Counted from the stretch's first letter, positions 48,314-57,203 are shown. The stretch is 64,000 bases of DNA from Streptomyces sp. NBC_01210 (GCF_036010325.1 NZ_CP108549.1:5642001-5706000), one strand, 5' to 3'. Notes: generated by a model not told the origin, from the sequence alone. Translations and numbers: made by a program.

Positions 48314-49619
48314 GGGTCACCTCCACCTGTCCGATGCCCACTTCGAGATCCAGATCCAGTGTGCCGGTCGGCTTCGCGCCGGCGGGCGCGGGGAGCGTCT
48401 GCCGCCGTTCCTGATCGGGTGAGACGTCGATGTCGTCCGCCGCGTCGTCGGGCAGACGGATATCGCCGAGACCCGCCTGGGCCCGCAGCTTCACCGTCGC
48501 GTTCTTCGGTACGACCACCTTGAGCTGACCCGCCGCGACCTCGGCCCTCGTCGACACCGTCCGACCCGCGGGGACGGCGAGGGAGGACAGGTCGAGCGTC
48601 GCGACTCCCGAGCCGAGCTCGTAGCTCGGCCGGACGGCGGCGACCGAGGCCGGCTTCCACTGCGTACGTGTCCACTCGGTGGTGATGTCCTTGGGCAGCG
48701 CAGCGGCTCCGGCCAGCAGTGCCGCCGTGATCACCGTCAGCATGATCGTGCCGAAGCCGGTTCGGCCGAGCAGCGAGCTGACCAGCAGACCCATCCCGAA
48801 TACCGCCAGCGCGCAGACGAGCCCGATCTGCACGCTCGTGCCCAGCGGTTGGCTGTCCCAGCTGGTCCCGGTGCCGAGCCCGCCCGCGAGGAGCGCGAGA
48901 AGGAAGACGGTGCCGCCGATTCCGCGGGGCCCGCGCACATACGCGGGAGCCGCGTTCGGCCGGCGCCGGCGCGGCGCCCCGGTCTCCGCCACCGCACTCT
49001 CCGGACCCCACAGATAGCCGGTCGGCACCAGCCCTGTCGTGCCGTCCTTGACGATCGGGTCGCGCCACCACGAGGGCCTGTCGGGCACGGGCGGCGCCTT
49101 CGTCTCGGGCGGCGCCTCGGCGACCGCATGCGCCGTCGCCGCATCCAGCGGTACACCGTCGGGCGCGGTGAGACGGCGGCGCTGCGACCACACGGCGGCG
49201 CCCGCGACCGCGAGGGAAAGCAGCGCGGCGAAAGCGAGCGTCCCGCCGTTGCTCAGCATGGAGAGGAACACTCCGCAGCCGATGAGAGCGAGGAGTACGG
49301 CGGTGAGGGAAGCGCCGTCGACCCGGCCGGACAGCAGCCGGCGCGCCTCGTTCTCCTCCTCGTCCTCGAACGGGATCAGCAGCCAGGCGAAGCCGTAGAA
49401 GATCAGGCCGATGCCGCCGGTCACGGAGAGCACACCGATGACGATCCGGAATATCACCGGGTCGATGTCGCAGTACCGGCCGAGCCCGCCGCAGACACCG
49501 GCCACGACTTTCTGGCGGGGTGTGCGGCGCAACTGCTGCACCTCGGGCGGCGCCGGAGCGGGCTGCGCCTCCGGCTGCGCGTCGTGCGGCGCCGCCGGTG
49601 GCGGGGTCGGCTGAGTCAT
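48300..49619 (-). CDS. PspC-domain membrane protein with LiaF-like C-terminal domain
   Basis: 439 residues from ATG 49619. Pro/Ala-rich head, then a PspC domain at about residues 28-95 (RTPRQKVVAGVCGGLGRYCDI, GLIFYGFAWLLIPFED). Several membrane segments follow between 100 and 300. The C-terminal 110 residues (LDLSSLAVPAGRTVSTRAEV, VVPKNATVKLRAQAGLGDIRL, VGIGQVEVTRAAS) have the repeated beta pattern of the LiaF/DUF2154 cell-envelope stress domain. It is divergent from a PspC-type histidine kinase, suggesting a LiaFSR-like module in which this protein would restrain the kinase. The role is inferred. Confidence 0.85.
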   Translation of the reverse strand: MTQPTPPPAAPHDAQPEAQPAPAPPEVQQLRRTPRQKVVAGVCGGLGRYCDIDPVIFRIVIGVLSVTGGIGLIFYGFAWLLIPFEDEEENEARRLLSGRVDGASLTAVLLALIGCGVFLSMLSNGGTLAFAALLSLAVAGAAVWSQRRRLTAPDGVPLDAATAHAVAEAPPETKAPPVPDRPSWWRDPIVKDGTTGLVPTGYLWGPESAVAETGAPRRRRPNAAPAYVRGPRGIGGTVFLLALLAGGLGTGTSWDSQPLGTSVQIGLVCALAVFGMGLLVSSLLGRTGFGTIMLTVITAALLAGAAALPKDITTEWTRTQWKPASVAAVRPSYELGSGVATLDLSSLAVPAGRTVSTRAEVAAGQLKVVVPKNATVKLRAQAGLGDIRLPDDAADDIDVSPDQERRQTLPAPAGAKPTGTLDLDLEVGIGQVEVTRAAS

Positions 49620-49759
49620 ACGTACATGGTGACGGGCGCCGCGCTGTGATGGCACCCGCGCCGACCCTGGCCCTTCCCTGATATCGCACCCGGCTTTCAG
49701 GGTCGGTTTAAGGGACGACCCTGATACCGCGGCCTGTCCTTGCATGTGACGATCGGGGC

Positions 49760-51061
49760 ATGCCAGTCGCCACGCCCCGACCCGCCGGTCCCTCCCGCGC
49801 CCCCGCGCCGGAGGAGCAGCCGATGCGCAAGCTGTACCGCAGCGCCGACGGCCGGATGCTGGGCGGCGTGGCGCGCGGGCTGGCCGGTCATCTGGGACTG
49901 CCGGTCATCTGGGTACGACTCGTCTTCCTCGGCCTCTTCATGGCCGACGGCCTCGGTGTGCTGCTGTACGCCGTCTTCTGGATCGTCGTACCCCTCGGCG
50001 TCGGCGGCAGGACCGCAGAGCCGCGCTCCGTCTTCGAGACCACGCCCGACGGCCGGCGGCGGCTGCGCAAGCCCGACAAGGGCCAGCTCTTCGCGATGGT
50101 CGCGCTGCTGATCGGCGCCGCGGTCTTCGCCGGCAATGTCGAGATGGGCAGCAGCGCCAACCGCTATGTCTGGCCGATACTGCTGATCGGCGCTGGTGTG
50201 GTGCTGGTGTGGCGCCAGGCGGACAACGCCCGCCGCGCCCGCTGGGCCACACTGTCGACGGACAGCCGGCGCCGTCGGCTGCTGCAGCTGGGCCGGGCGC
50301 TCGCCGGTGTGGCGCTGGTCGGCATGGGCCTGACCGTCTTTATGGTGGTCCGCGGCTCGGCGGCCCAGCTCGGCAACGTACTGACCGCCGCGATCGCCGT
50401 CATCGCCGGTGTCGCTCTGCTCGCGGGGCCGTGGCTGGTACGGATGACGCAGGACCTCTCGGAGGAACGGACCATGCGCATCCGGGCCCAGGAGCGTGCC
50501 GAAGTCGCAGCCCACGTCCATGACTCCGTACTGCACACCCTCACCCTGATACAGCGGAACGCCGACGACGGCGGCGAAGTGCGCCGCCTCGCCCGTGCTC
50601 AGGAGCGCGAGCTGCGGAACTGGCTCTACAAGCCGGAGGGGACGGGCAAGGACGAGGACGAGGAGCCGGACACGCTCGCCGAGGCGGTGAAGAAGGCCGC
50701 CGCCGAGGTGGAGGACAAGCACGGGGTCCCGCTGGAGGTCGTGGTCGTCGGCGACTGCCCGCTCGACGAGAAACTGTCCGCACAGATGCAGGCCGCGCGT
50801 GAGGCGATGGTCAATGCGGCCAAGTACGGTGGCGAGGGGGGCGCGGTCCAGGTCTACGCGGAGGTCGAGGGCCGTACGGTCTTCGTGTCCGTACGGGACA
50901 GGGGACCGGGATTCGATCCGGATTCGGTGCCCCAGGACCGGATGGGCGTAAGAGAATCGATCATCGGCCGGATGCAGCGCCACGGCGGAACGGCGCGACT
51001 GCGCTCGGTTCCCGACGGGGGCACCGAGGTCGAGCTGGAGATGGAGAGGGCGGGCGAATGA
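49760..51061 (+). CDS. PspC-domain sensor histidine kinase (LiaS/NarX-like)
   Basis: 433 residues; ATG 49760. An N-terminal PspC domain (MRKLYRSADGRMLGGVARGLA, PVIWVRLVFLGLF) is followed by further membrane helices to about residue 230. HisKA_3 dimerisation segment with the probable phospho-His at residue 254 (VAAHVHDSVLHTL), then a HATPase domain with the N box NAAKYGG and G box DRGPGFDPDS. It phosphorylates the response regulator encoded by the next gene, whose start overlaps its stop (ATGA). Predicted to sense cell-envelope state together with the divergent LiaF-like protein. Confidence 0.93.
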   Translation: MPVATPRPAGPSRAPAPEEQPMRKLYRSADGRMLGGVARGLAGHLGLPVIWVRLVFLGLFMADGLGVLLYAVFWIVVPLGVGGRTAEPRSVFETTPDGRRRLRKPDKGQLFAMVALLIGAAVFAGNVEMGSSANRYVWPILLIGAGVVLVWRQADNARRARWATLSTDSRRRRLLQLGRALAGVALVGMGLTVFMVVRGSAAQLGNVLTAAIAVIAGVALLAGPWLVRMTQDLSEERTMRIRAQERAEVAAHVHDSVLHTLTLIQRNADDGGEVRRLARAQERELRNWLYKPEGTGKDEDEEPDTLAEAVKKAAAEVEDKHGVPLEVVVVGDCPLDEKLSAQMQAAREAMVNAAKYGGEGGAVQVYAEVEGRTVFVSVRDRGPGFDPDSVPQDRMGVRESIIGRMQRHGGTARLRSVPDGGTEVELEMERAGE

Positions 51062-51753
51062 CCGAGACCGAGGCTGCTGGAGAGAGCACCGAGCGGCGTG
51101 TACGGGTCGTGCTCGTCGACGACCACCGGATGTTCCGTACCGGAGTGCAGGCCGAGATCGGCCAGACCGACCGCACCGGTGTCGAGGTGGTCGGCGAGGC
51201 CGCCGACGTCGACCAGGCACTCACCGTGATCACGGCGACCCGTCCCGAGGTCGTCCTGCTGGATGTGCATCTGCCGGGCGGCGGCGGGGTGGAGGTGCTG
51301 CGCCGCTGCGCCTCGCTGATGGCGGCCGCGGAGCATCCCGTACGGTTCCTGGCGCTGTCCGTGTCCGACGCGGCCGAGGATGTGATCGGGGTGATCCGGG
51401 GCGGAGCCCGCGGCTATGTCACCAAGACGATCACCGGTACGGATCTGGTCGACTCGATCTTCCGGGTGCAGGAGGGCGACGCGGTCTTCTCGCCGCGGCT
51501 CGCGGGCTTCGTGCTGGACGCGTTCGCCTCGACGGACGCACCGCCGGTGGACGAGGACCTCGATCGGCTCACTCAGCGGGAACGGGAAGTCCTGCGGCTG
51601 ATCGCGCGGGGTTACGCGTACAAGGAAATCGCGAAGCAGCTGTTCATCTCGGTGAAGACGGTGGAGTCGCATGTGTCGGCGGTCCTGAGGAAGCTTCAGC
51701 TCTCGAATCGGCACGAACTGACCCGATGGGCGACCGCCCGACGTCTCGTCTAG
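51058..51753 (+). CDS. LuxR/NarL-type response regulator
   Basis: 231 residues; ATG 51058 inside the ATGA overlap with the kinase gene. Receiver domain with acidic pair at about 21-22 (VLVDDHRMF), phospho-acceptor Asp69 (VVLLDVHLPG) and conserved Lys in GYVTKTITG. C-terminal GerE-type helix-turn-helix (LTQREREVLRLIARGYAYKEI, FISVKTVESHVSAVLRKL). Cognate regulator of the PspC histidine kinase; targets probably include the divergent LiaF-like operon, by analogy with LiaR autoregulation. Confidence 0.94.
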   Translation: MTETEAAGESTERRVRVVLVDDHRMFRTGVQAEIGQTDRTGVEVVGEAADVDQALTVITATRPEVVLLDVHLPGGGGVEVLRRCASLMAAAEHPVRFLALSVSDAAEDVIGVIRGGARGYVTKTITGTDLVDSIFRVQEGDAVFSPRLAGFVLDAFASTDAPPVDEDLDRLTQREREVLRLIARGYAYKEIAKQLFISVKTVESHVSAVLRKLQLSNRHELTRWATARRLV

Positions 51754-51823
51754 TCTCCGTTGTGAGGTAACTGGTACATAGGCGGGCAACCAGTTGCGCC
51801 GAGTTCACCTCTTGTTTTGCGTG

Positions 51824-53089
51824 ATGAATTTGACGGGGCACACCTTCTTCTTGATCACGATCGTCCTGGTCGTGATCGCCGTCCTGCTGCCGCTGCTGCT
51901 GTGGAGCCGGCTGCGCGGTCCCGCTGTGGTGCGGGGCGCCGGGCGGTTGTTCATGGTGCTCTTCGCACAGGCCACCGCCGTGCTCGCGGTCTTCGTGGCA
52001 GTGAACAACGCCAACGGTCTCTACGACAGCTGGGACGATCTGCTCGGCACGACCGACCATGTCGACACGGCGATCGACCTCGGACCGAGCGGCACCGGCG
52101 GCAGGCAGATCTCCTCGCTGCCCAAGGTTCCGCTGAAGTTCGAGAAGGTCGACGACCCTCAGCTCGGCAGCGGCTTGCTGCGCACCTCGCTCAAGGGCTC
52201 CATATCGGGAGTGTCGGGCGAGGTGTATGTCTGGCTGCCGCCGCAGTACAACGATCCCGCGTACCGCAACAAGAAGTTCCCGGCCGTCGAGGTGCTCTCC
52301 GGCTTCCCCGGTACGTCGAAGAGCTGGTTCAAGGCACTGAAGTTCCAGGACAAGGTCCAGCCGCTGATCGAGTCGGGCAAGGTCGCGCCCTTCATCCTGG
52401 TCTCGCCGCGGACCATGCTGCTCGGCAAGTCCGACGCCGGGTACGCGAACATACCGGGCGAGGTCAACGCGGACAGCTGGCTGACCGTCGACGTACGCAA
52501 GGTGGTCACCGACAACTTCCGGGTCTCCCCGAACCCGGAGAACTGGGCCATCGCCGGCTACTCGGCAGGCGGGCACGGCGCCGCCAAACTGGCCCTGGCC
52601 CACCCCGACCGCTTCAGCGCCGCCGTCAGCTTCTCCGGGTACAACGACCCGGCCGTCGAGCGCGGCTCGCTGACGGGCGCGGACCCGAAGCTGCGGCACG
52701 AGAACGACGTTCTGAACATCCTGAAGTCGGCGAAGAAGCCGCCGCGTGTGTCGCTGCTGGCGATGGGCGAGGGCGCGGACGGCTATGAGCCGGGGCTCGC
52801 GCTGAGGCGCGTGGCCAAGCCGCCGACGCAGGTGGATGTACGGCAGACGTGGGGCGGGCATCTGCCGGTGGTGTGGAGCAGGGAGCTGCCTTACGCGTTC
52901 GAGTGGCTGACGCGGCAGATGCAGCTGCAGCACCGGGGCGGCGTGGACGCCGGGGCGCCTCGGGGCGGCGGAGGGCCCAGCGTTGGCGGGGTGTCCCATG
53001 AAGCCCAGGACGGTCAGGCGCCCGACAACGGCCAGGGCGGCTGCCGGTGGCGGCCTGCTGGAGTGACAGCGGTGGCCTGTGGGGAATGA
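51824..53089 (+). CDS. Membrane-anchored esterase (alpha/beta hydrolase, esterase D family)
   Basis: 421 residues from ATG 51824; no clear ribosome binding site. Two N-terminal membrane segments (TFFLITIVLVVIAVLLPLLL and LFMVLFAQATAVLAVFVAV) precede an extracellular esterase domain: VYVWLPPQYN, VLSGFPGTSKSW, nucleophile elbow GYSAGGHGA, and a late His in WGGHLPVVW. Similar to the mycolyltransferase-like esterase D group. The last 40 residues are Gly/Gln-rich, and the final codons are made from a tandem repeat shared with the convergent GNAT gene. Confidence 0.88.
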   Translation: MNLTGHTFFLITIVLVVIAVLLPLLLWSRLRGPAVVRGAGRLFMVLFAQATAVLAVFVAVNNANGLYDSWDDLLGTTDHVDTAIDLGPSGTGGRQISSLPKVPLKFEKVDDPQLGSGLLRTSLKGSISGVSGEVYVWLPPQYNDPAYRNKKFPAVEVLSGFPGTSKSWFKALKFQDKVQPLIESGKVAPFILVSPRTMLLGKSDAGYANIPGEVNADSWLTVDVRKVVTDNFRVSPNPENWAIAGYSAGGHGAAKLALAHPDRFSAAVSFSGYNDPAVERGSLTGADPKLRHENDVLNILKSAKKPPRVSLLAMGEGADGYEPGLALRRVAKPPTQVDVRQTWGGHLPVVWSRELPYAFEWLTRQMQLQHRGGVDAGAPRGGGGPSVGGVSHEAQDGQAPDNGQGGCRWRPAGVTAVACGE

Positions 53090-53180
53090 CAGCGGTGGCC
53101 TGCTGACGTGACAGCGGTGACCGCGCCGGAGTGACAGCGGTGGCCTGCTGACGTGACAGCGATGGCCTACTGGAGTGACA
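53053..53180. repeat. Six tandem 22-23 bp repeats at the convergent esterase/GNAT gene ends
   Basis: Copies of roughly CTGCTGGAGTGACAGCGGTG, with the core TGACA at 53064, 53087, 53109, 53132, 53154 and 53176 (spacings 23, 22, 23, 22, 22). The stop codons of both convergent genes lie in the array. Confidence 0.88.
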
Positions 53181-53922
53181 TATCGGTCTTGTCGCCGACC
53201 CGCCGGTAGCCGATCCCCGCGTAGATCCGCTCGATGTCCGGGTCGCCCGGCTCCAGCCAGACGATGCGGCAGCCCCGGTCGAAGGCGGTGGCCGTCAGAT
53301 ACGCGGACAGGGCCGCGCCGATGCCGCGGCGGCGGTGCGAGGAGGCGACCGCCAGGCCGCACAGCTCGCTCAGTCCGTCGGCCGGGACGGAGCAGCCGCC
53401 CGCGGCGACCGGTGTGCCGTCCTTGTCGTCCGTGGCGAGGCCTGCGACTCCGCCGCCCTCGTTGGCCCCGCGCAGCCAGGCGATTTCGCCGTCGGTCGGG
53501 TCCCCCGACTCGCCGTACGCGAGATGCTGCACGCCCGCAGCGGCGGTGTACCCGGCCTCGTCGGAGGGCTCGGTGAGGCTGACTCCGTCGACCGGCGCCG
53601 GGGTTATGAGGGATTCGGGCGTGCAGGCCAGCAGTGGTGCGCGGCGCTCGACCGTGAAGCCGGCCGCGAGCAGAGCGGGCTCGACCTCGGGCGCGCACGA
53701 CGGCAGGAACTCCAGGCGTGGCTGCCGGTCGCGCTCGCGGAAGACGGCGATCAGAGCGTTGACCTCTTCGGTGGTCGGCTCCGCGCCATGGTCGGGGATG
53801 GCGTAGTTGGCCGGTGGGATCGCCCAGTTGGGGTTGTAGCGCACGGTGAAGGGGCCGACGCGGACGTGATCGGGCGAGCGGAGCGTGAGCGTGCGTACGT
53901 AGTTCTGGACGTCGACGTCCAC
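53167..53922 (-). CDS. GNAT-family N-acetyltransferase
   Basis: 251 residues from GTG 53922 with GGAG upstream. The acetyl-CoA-binding signature is clear in the C-terminal half: LCGLAVASSHRRRGIGAALSAYL (the Q/R-x-x-G-x-G/A loop), then AFDRGCRIVWLEPGD and ERIYAGIGYRRVG. The N-terminal 110 residues (VGPFTVRYNPNWAIPPANYA) are a family-specific extension. Substrate unknown. The final residues MSLQ are encoded by the last unit of the tandem repeat. Confidence 0.9.
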   Translation of the reverse strand: MDVDVQNYVRTLTLRSPDHVRVGPFTVRYNPNWAIPPANYAIPDHGAEPTTEEVNALIAVFRERDRQPRLEFLPSCAPEVEPALLAAGFTVERRAPLLACTPESLITPAPVDGVSLTEPSDEAGYTAAAGVQHLAYGESGDPTDGEIAWLRGANEGGGVAGLATDDKDGTPVAAGGCSVPADGLSELCGLAVASSHRRRGIGAALSAYLTATAFDRGCRIVWLEPGDPDIERIYAGIGYRRVGDKTDMSLQ

Positions 53923-54041
53923 GGGGGCTCCTGCCGCGATCGGGATCTTGGGACGCCGGGGATGGTGTCACTTCCGTGCGCGGCCGGGCAACCGGTTTGC
54001 GAGCGGTTCGCGGTCCCTCCGGTGGCGCGGCTCTGCGGCGG

Positions 54042-55100
54042 TTACACGGGTCGGGCCGCACCCGCGAAGGGCATCTGGTCGATGGGCGCAATGCGGACGG
54101 GTGCGCCGGGACGGGGTGCGTGAATCATCTGGCCGCCGCCGATGTAGAGGCCGACATGGGAGATGCCTGAGTAGAAGAACACCAGGTCGCCAGGGGCGAG
54201 TTGAGAGCTGGACACGCGTTCGCCGGTGTTGATCTGGGTGTAGGTGGTGCGGGGCAGCGAGACGCCGGCGGAGCGCCAGGCGGCCTGTGTGAGACCGGAG
54301 CAGTCGTACGAGCCCGGGCCCGTCGCACCCCATACGTAGGGCTTGCCGAGTGCTCCGTACGCGTACGCGACGGCTTGTGCGGCACGGGAATTGGGGGCCC
54401 GGAGCGAACCGCGCGGGACGGCGGAGCGGTCGGCGCGGGCATCAGTCGCTCCGCCCGTACCGCCGTACGCGGAGTTGTACGCCGCGCGCTGCTCGGCGGT
54501 CATCCGGGTCAGCAGACGCTCGGCGGCGGCGAGCTTCTCCCGGACGGTGGACCTGTGCTTCGCCAACTCGGTCTGCCGGGCCTCGAGAGCTCTCATCCGC
54601 TCGTCGGCCCGCGCCTTCAACCGTGCGATCTCCACCAGCTGTTGGTGTACGCCGGTGATCGCGTCCGCGTGCCGCTCGCCGACCCGCTCGGCGAGCGCGG
54701 CGCGCTCCAGATACTGGTCGGGGTCGGAAGTGAGCGCGAGCTGCAGGCCGGGGTCGATACCGCCGGCGCGGTACTGGGCGGTGGCGATCGAACCGAGCGC
54801 GTTCCGTGAGGTGTTGAGCCGCTCGGTCCTGCGCCCGGCCTCGTCGCGCAGCGCGTCCAGTGACTCGCGCGCCCTGGCGGTCTGCTCCTTGGTCTCGTTG
54901 TACTTCTCGGTGGCGGCCTCCGCCTCCTGGTACAGCTTGTCGACCTTGGCCTTGATCTGTGCGGGGCTGAGGCGGGGCTCGGCGTGCCCGGCGCCTTCGA
55001 ATGCGGTGGCGGTCGCTGCGCCGGCGAGCGCGAGAGTGGCGGCGGTACGGGCGGCGGGCCCGGTGAGCGGATGCTGCTTGGGTTTCCGGTGCGCTGCCAC
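54042..55100 (-). CDS. NlpC/P60 (C40) cell-wall peptidase, paralogue A
   Basis: 352 residues from GTG 55100 (AAHRKPKQ, matching the start of its paralogue); GTG 55112 is the alternative and sits closer to GGAAGGA. Signal peptide region (TAATLALAGAATATAFEG), then a long coiled coil at about residues 45-205 (AKVDKLYQEAEAATEKYNET onwards). The C-terminal NlpC/P60 domain has catalytic Cys in YDCSGLTQAAW and His in SHVGLYIGGGQMIHAP. It cleaves D-Glu to diamino acid bonds in peptidoglycan peptides. Unlike paralogue B, no riboswitch is visible upstream. Confidence 0.92.
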   Translation of the reverse strand: MAAHRKPKQHPLTGPAARTAATLALAGAATATAFEGAGHAEPRLSPAQIKAKVDKLYQEAEAATEKYNETKEQTARARESLDALRDEAGRRTERLNTSRNALGSIATAQYRAGGIDPGLQLALTSDPDQYLERAALAERVGERHADAITGVHQQLVEIARLKARADERMRALEARQTELAKHRSTVREKLAAAERLLTRMTAEQRAAYNSAYGGTGGATDARADRSAVPRGSLRAPNSRAAQAVAYAYGALGKPYVWGATGPGSYDCSGLTQAAWRSAGVSLPRTTYTQINTGERVSSSQLAPGDLVFFYSGISHVGLYIGGGQMIHAPRPGAPVRIAPIDQMPFAGAARPV

Positions 55101-55445
55101 GAGGGCGTCCACGTCCTTCCGTTCCCTGCCGGTCCGAGTCGGAGTCCGACGGCGGACCGCACAGGGGGAGCGGCCCGCCGCCGGATTTCTCGGCGGTGGT
55201 GACTGACGGCCGCCCGGGAACTCGGCGGCGGTGGGGAGTCGGTCACCTGAGGGAGGACGCTAAACCTGGGGGTCACGGGAAAGAGGCGTAAGGACCGATG
55301 TTGGCCAAAGGTGGACATGAGGGTGCGCCTTGTGAGAGCCCTGCCCATGGTGCCGGACCGCATTTCCGTACCGGAGTGACCGATGAGGCGAACGAGGCCC
55401 ACCTGCCCGGAGAGCGGTGGTATGGGGGCGGTTAGGCTCCGCCTC

Positions 55446-55799
55446 ATGGACGTACTCATCAATGTCTTCGTCGCCCTGCACATCATCGGCATCGCGTCGC
55501 TGCTCGGCGGCTTCCTCACTCAGATGAAGGCGATAGGCGCGGGAGAGGCACGCTTCACTCCGGCGATGCTGCACGGCGCGCTGACGATGCTGGTCACGGG
55601 CGTGGTGCTGGTGGGCCTCAACCAGGCGGACGATCAGGCGGTGAACAACCTCAAGATCGGCATCAAGCTGGCGGTGCTGATCGTGATCCTGGGCCTTGTG
55701 TATGTGAAGCGGGACGAGGAGAAGGTGGAGAAGGCGCTGTTCGGGGCGGTGGGCGGACTGACGGTCGCGAACATCTTCATCGCCACGCTCTGGACGTGA
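55446..55799 (+). CDS. Small four-helix membrane protein
   Basis: 117 residues from ATG 55446. TAGGCT lies about eight bases before the start and no ribosome binding site is seen, so the message may be leaderless. Four hydrophobic segments: FVALHIIGIASLLGGFL, HGALTMLVTGVVLVGL, IGIKLAVLIVILGLVYV and AVGGLTVANIFIATLW. No motif is recognised. It lies between the two NlpC/P60 paralogues but on the opposite strand. Confidence 0.8.
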   Translation: MDVLINVFVALHIIGIASLLGGFLTQMKAIGAGEARFTPAMLHGALTMLVTGVVLVGLNQADDQAVNNLKIGIKLAVLIVILGLVYVKRDEEKVEKALFGAVGGLTVANIFIATLWT

Positions 55800-55802
55800 G
55801 AA

Positions 55803-55827
55803 CGCCGCTCCCGATGTGAGAGCGGCG
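55803..55827 (+). terminator. Hairpin after the small membrane protein gene
   Basis: CGCCGCTC, nine-base loop, GAGCGGCG, four bases after the stop codon. Confidence 0.6.
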
Positions 55828-55828
55828 C

Positions 55829-55914
55829 TCTCCGTACGTGGCACATCCTCATGTACGTGGCACGTCTTCCGTACGTGGCCTTCCGTACGTGGCACGTCTT
55901 CCGTACGTGGCCTT
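55829..55914. repeat. Five near-direct copies of CCGTACGTGGC(ACGTCTT)
   Basis: TACGTGGC starts at 55835, 55854, 55872, 55886 and 55904, most preceded by CG and followed by ACGTCTT or CTT. The core GTAC/ACGT is itself palindromic. The array lies between convergent genes and is not coding on either strand. Confidence 0.85.
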
Positions 55915-55922
55915 TCGTGCTG

Positions 55923-55956
55923 GGAACGCCCGGGCGCGGTCGGCTCCGGGCGTTCC
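55923..55956. terminator. Terminator hairpin after NlpC/P60 paralogue B
   Basis: GGAACGCCCGG, 12-base loop, CCGGGCGTTCC: an 11-bp perfect stem just past the minus-strand stop at 55984. Confidence 0.75.
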
Positions 55957-55983
55957 ACTTGTTCCGCTGTGCCGGTTGTTCCG

Positions 55984-57180
55984 CTATGCCGGACGCACGC
56001 TGCCGTAGATCGGCATGTAGTAGATCGACTCCTCTCGGACGTTCGCGCCGGGCTTGGGCGCGTGGATCATCTTGCCGTCGCCGATGTAGATGCCGACGTG
56101 GCTGATGTCGTCGTAGAAGAAGACCAGGTCGCCCGGGAGCAGATCCTTTGTCGCGAGCCGCTTGCCGACCTTCACCTGGTCCCAGGTGGTGCGCGGCAGA
56201 TCCACGCCGGCCGCCTTCCATGCGGCCTGGGTCAGTCCCGAGCAGTCGTACGAGCTCGGGCCCGTGGCGCCCCAGACGTACGGCTTGCCTATCTGCGAGC
56301 GGGCGAACGAGAGGACCTTGTCGGCCTTGGCCGCGTACGCACCGTCGCTGGAGCCGGTGCCTGTACCTGTACCTGTGCCCGTACCCGTGCCGGTGTCGCC
56401 GCCCGGCTGCTGCGCCTGCTCCCGGCGCTTGCGCTCCGCCTCCGCGTCGGCGCGGGCCTTCGCCTCCTCCTTGGCCTTGGCCTCGGCCTTGCGGCGCGCC
56501 ACTTCCTCCTTCTCGCGCTCGATCGCCGCGAGCCGCGCCTTCTCCTCTGCGGTCAGCTTCGACAGCAGCGAACGCGCCTCGCTCAGCTTCGCCTGGACTT
56601 CCTGCTTGCTGGTGCGCAGCGCCTTCTGGGAGTCCGTGAGCGACTCGAGGCTCTTCGTCGCCTCCGCGCGCTGCTTGGCTGCTGCGGCCCGCTGGGTCTC
56701 ATAGTCGTCGATGACGGTGCGCTGACGGTCGGTCATCCGGTCCATCAGCTGTGTCTGGTCGAAGTACGCCTGCGGGCTGTCCGCGAGCAGCAGGGCGGCG
56801 GTCGGGGTGACCGCGCCCGTGCGGTACTGCGCGGCCGCGTAGTTGCCGAGCGTGCGCCGGGACTCGTTCAGCTTGTCCGTGCGCTTCGCGGCATCGTCGA
56901 GCAGCTGGTCGACCTCACGCCGCTTCTCGTCGGTGGATTCCTTGGCCTTGTTGTACTTCTCGGTCGCGGTGCCGGCCTGCCGGTACAGGTCGTCGACCTT
57001 CTTCTGCACCTCCTCGACGGAGGGCTTCGGCTCGGTGGGCGCGGCGTTGGCGCTCTGCGTGGACAGCAGGGTGACGGAGGCGAGGGCAGCCGTCGTGAAC
57101 CCGACGGCGGGGGAGTTGGTGCGTAGTCCTGCCATTCCGGCAATTCCGGTACGGGTACGCGGTTTGCGATGCGACGCCAA
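55984..57180 (-). CDS. NlpC/P60 (C40) cell-wall peptidase, paralogue B, under a c-di-AMP riboswitch
   Basis: 398 residues from TTG 57180 (ASHRKPRTR), nine bases after AAGGAG; the ATG at 57189 is the alternative but abuts AAGGAG. Signal peptide ending near SANAAP, then a coiled coil at about residues 50-250 with a charged KAEAKAKEEAKARADAEAE stretch. A Thr-Gly linker leads to the NlpC/P60 domain: Cys in YDCSGLTQAAW, His in SHVGIYIGDGKMIHAP. Peptidoglycan hydrolase acting during growth or spore germination. A ydaO-type riboswitch lies immediately upstream, so expression should fall when c-di-AMP rises. Confidence 0.93.
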   Translation of the reverse strand: MASHRKPRTRTGIAGMAGLRTNSPAVGFTTAALASVTLLSTQSANAAPTEPKPSVEEVQKKVDDLYRQAGTATEKYNKAKESTDEKRREVDQLLDDAAKRTDKLNESRRTLGNYAAAQYRTGAVTPTAALLLADSPQAYFDQTQLMDRMTDRQRTVIDDYETQRAAAAKQRAEATKSLESLTDSQKALRTSKQEVQAKLSEARSLLSKLTAEEKARLAAIEREKEEVARRKAEAKAKEEAKARADAEAERKRREQAQQPGGDTGTGTGTGTGTGTGSSDGAYAAKADKVLSFARSQIGKPYVWGATGPSSYDCSGLTQAAWKAAGVDLPRTTWDQVKVGKRLATKDLLPGDLVFFYDDISHVGIYIGDGKMIHAPKPGANVREESIYYMPIYGSVRPA

Positions 57181-57203
57181 GGCCGGCATCTCCTTCTTCC
57201 GTG

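Noticed and set aside
53053..53180. Possible CRISPR array
   Set aside because: The 22-23 bp units are contiguous with no unique spacers, and no cas genes are in the window.
55113..55375. Second c-di-AMP riboswitch upstream of NlpC/P60 paralogue A
   Set aside because: The conserved GGGGACC, TAGGGC and ACAGCTAACC blocks are absent; only GC-rich hairpins are present.
55829..55914. Possible CRISPR array
   Set aside because: Copies are only 14-19 bases apart, too close for spacers, and degenerate.
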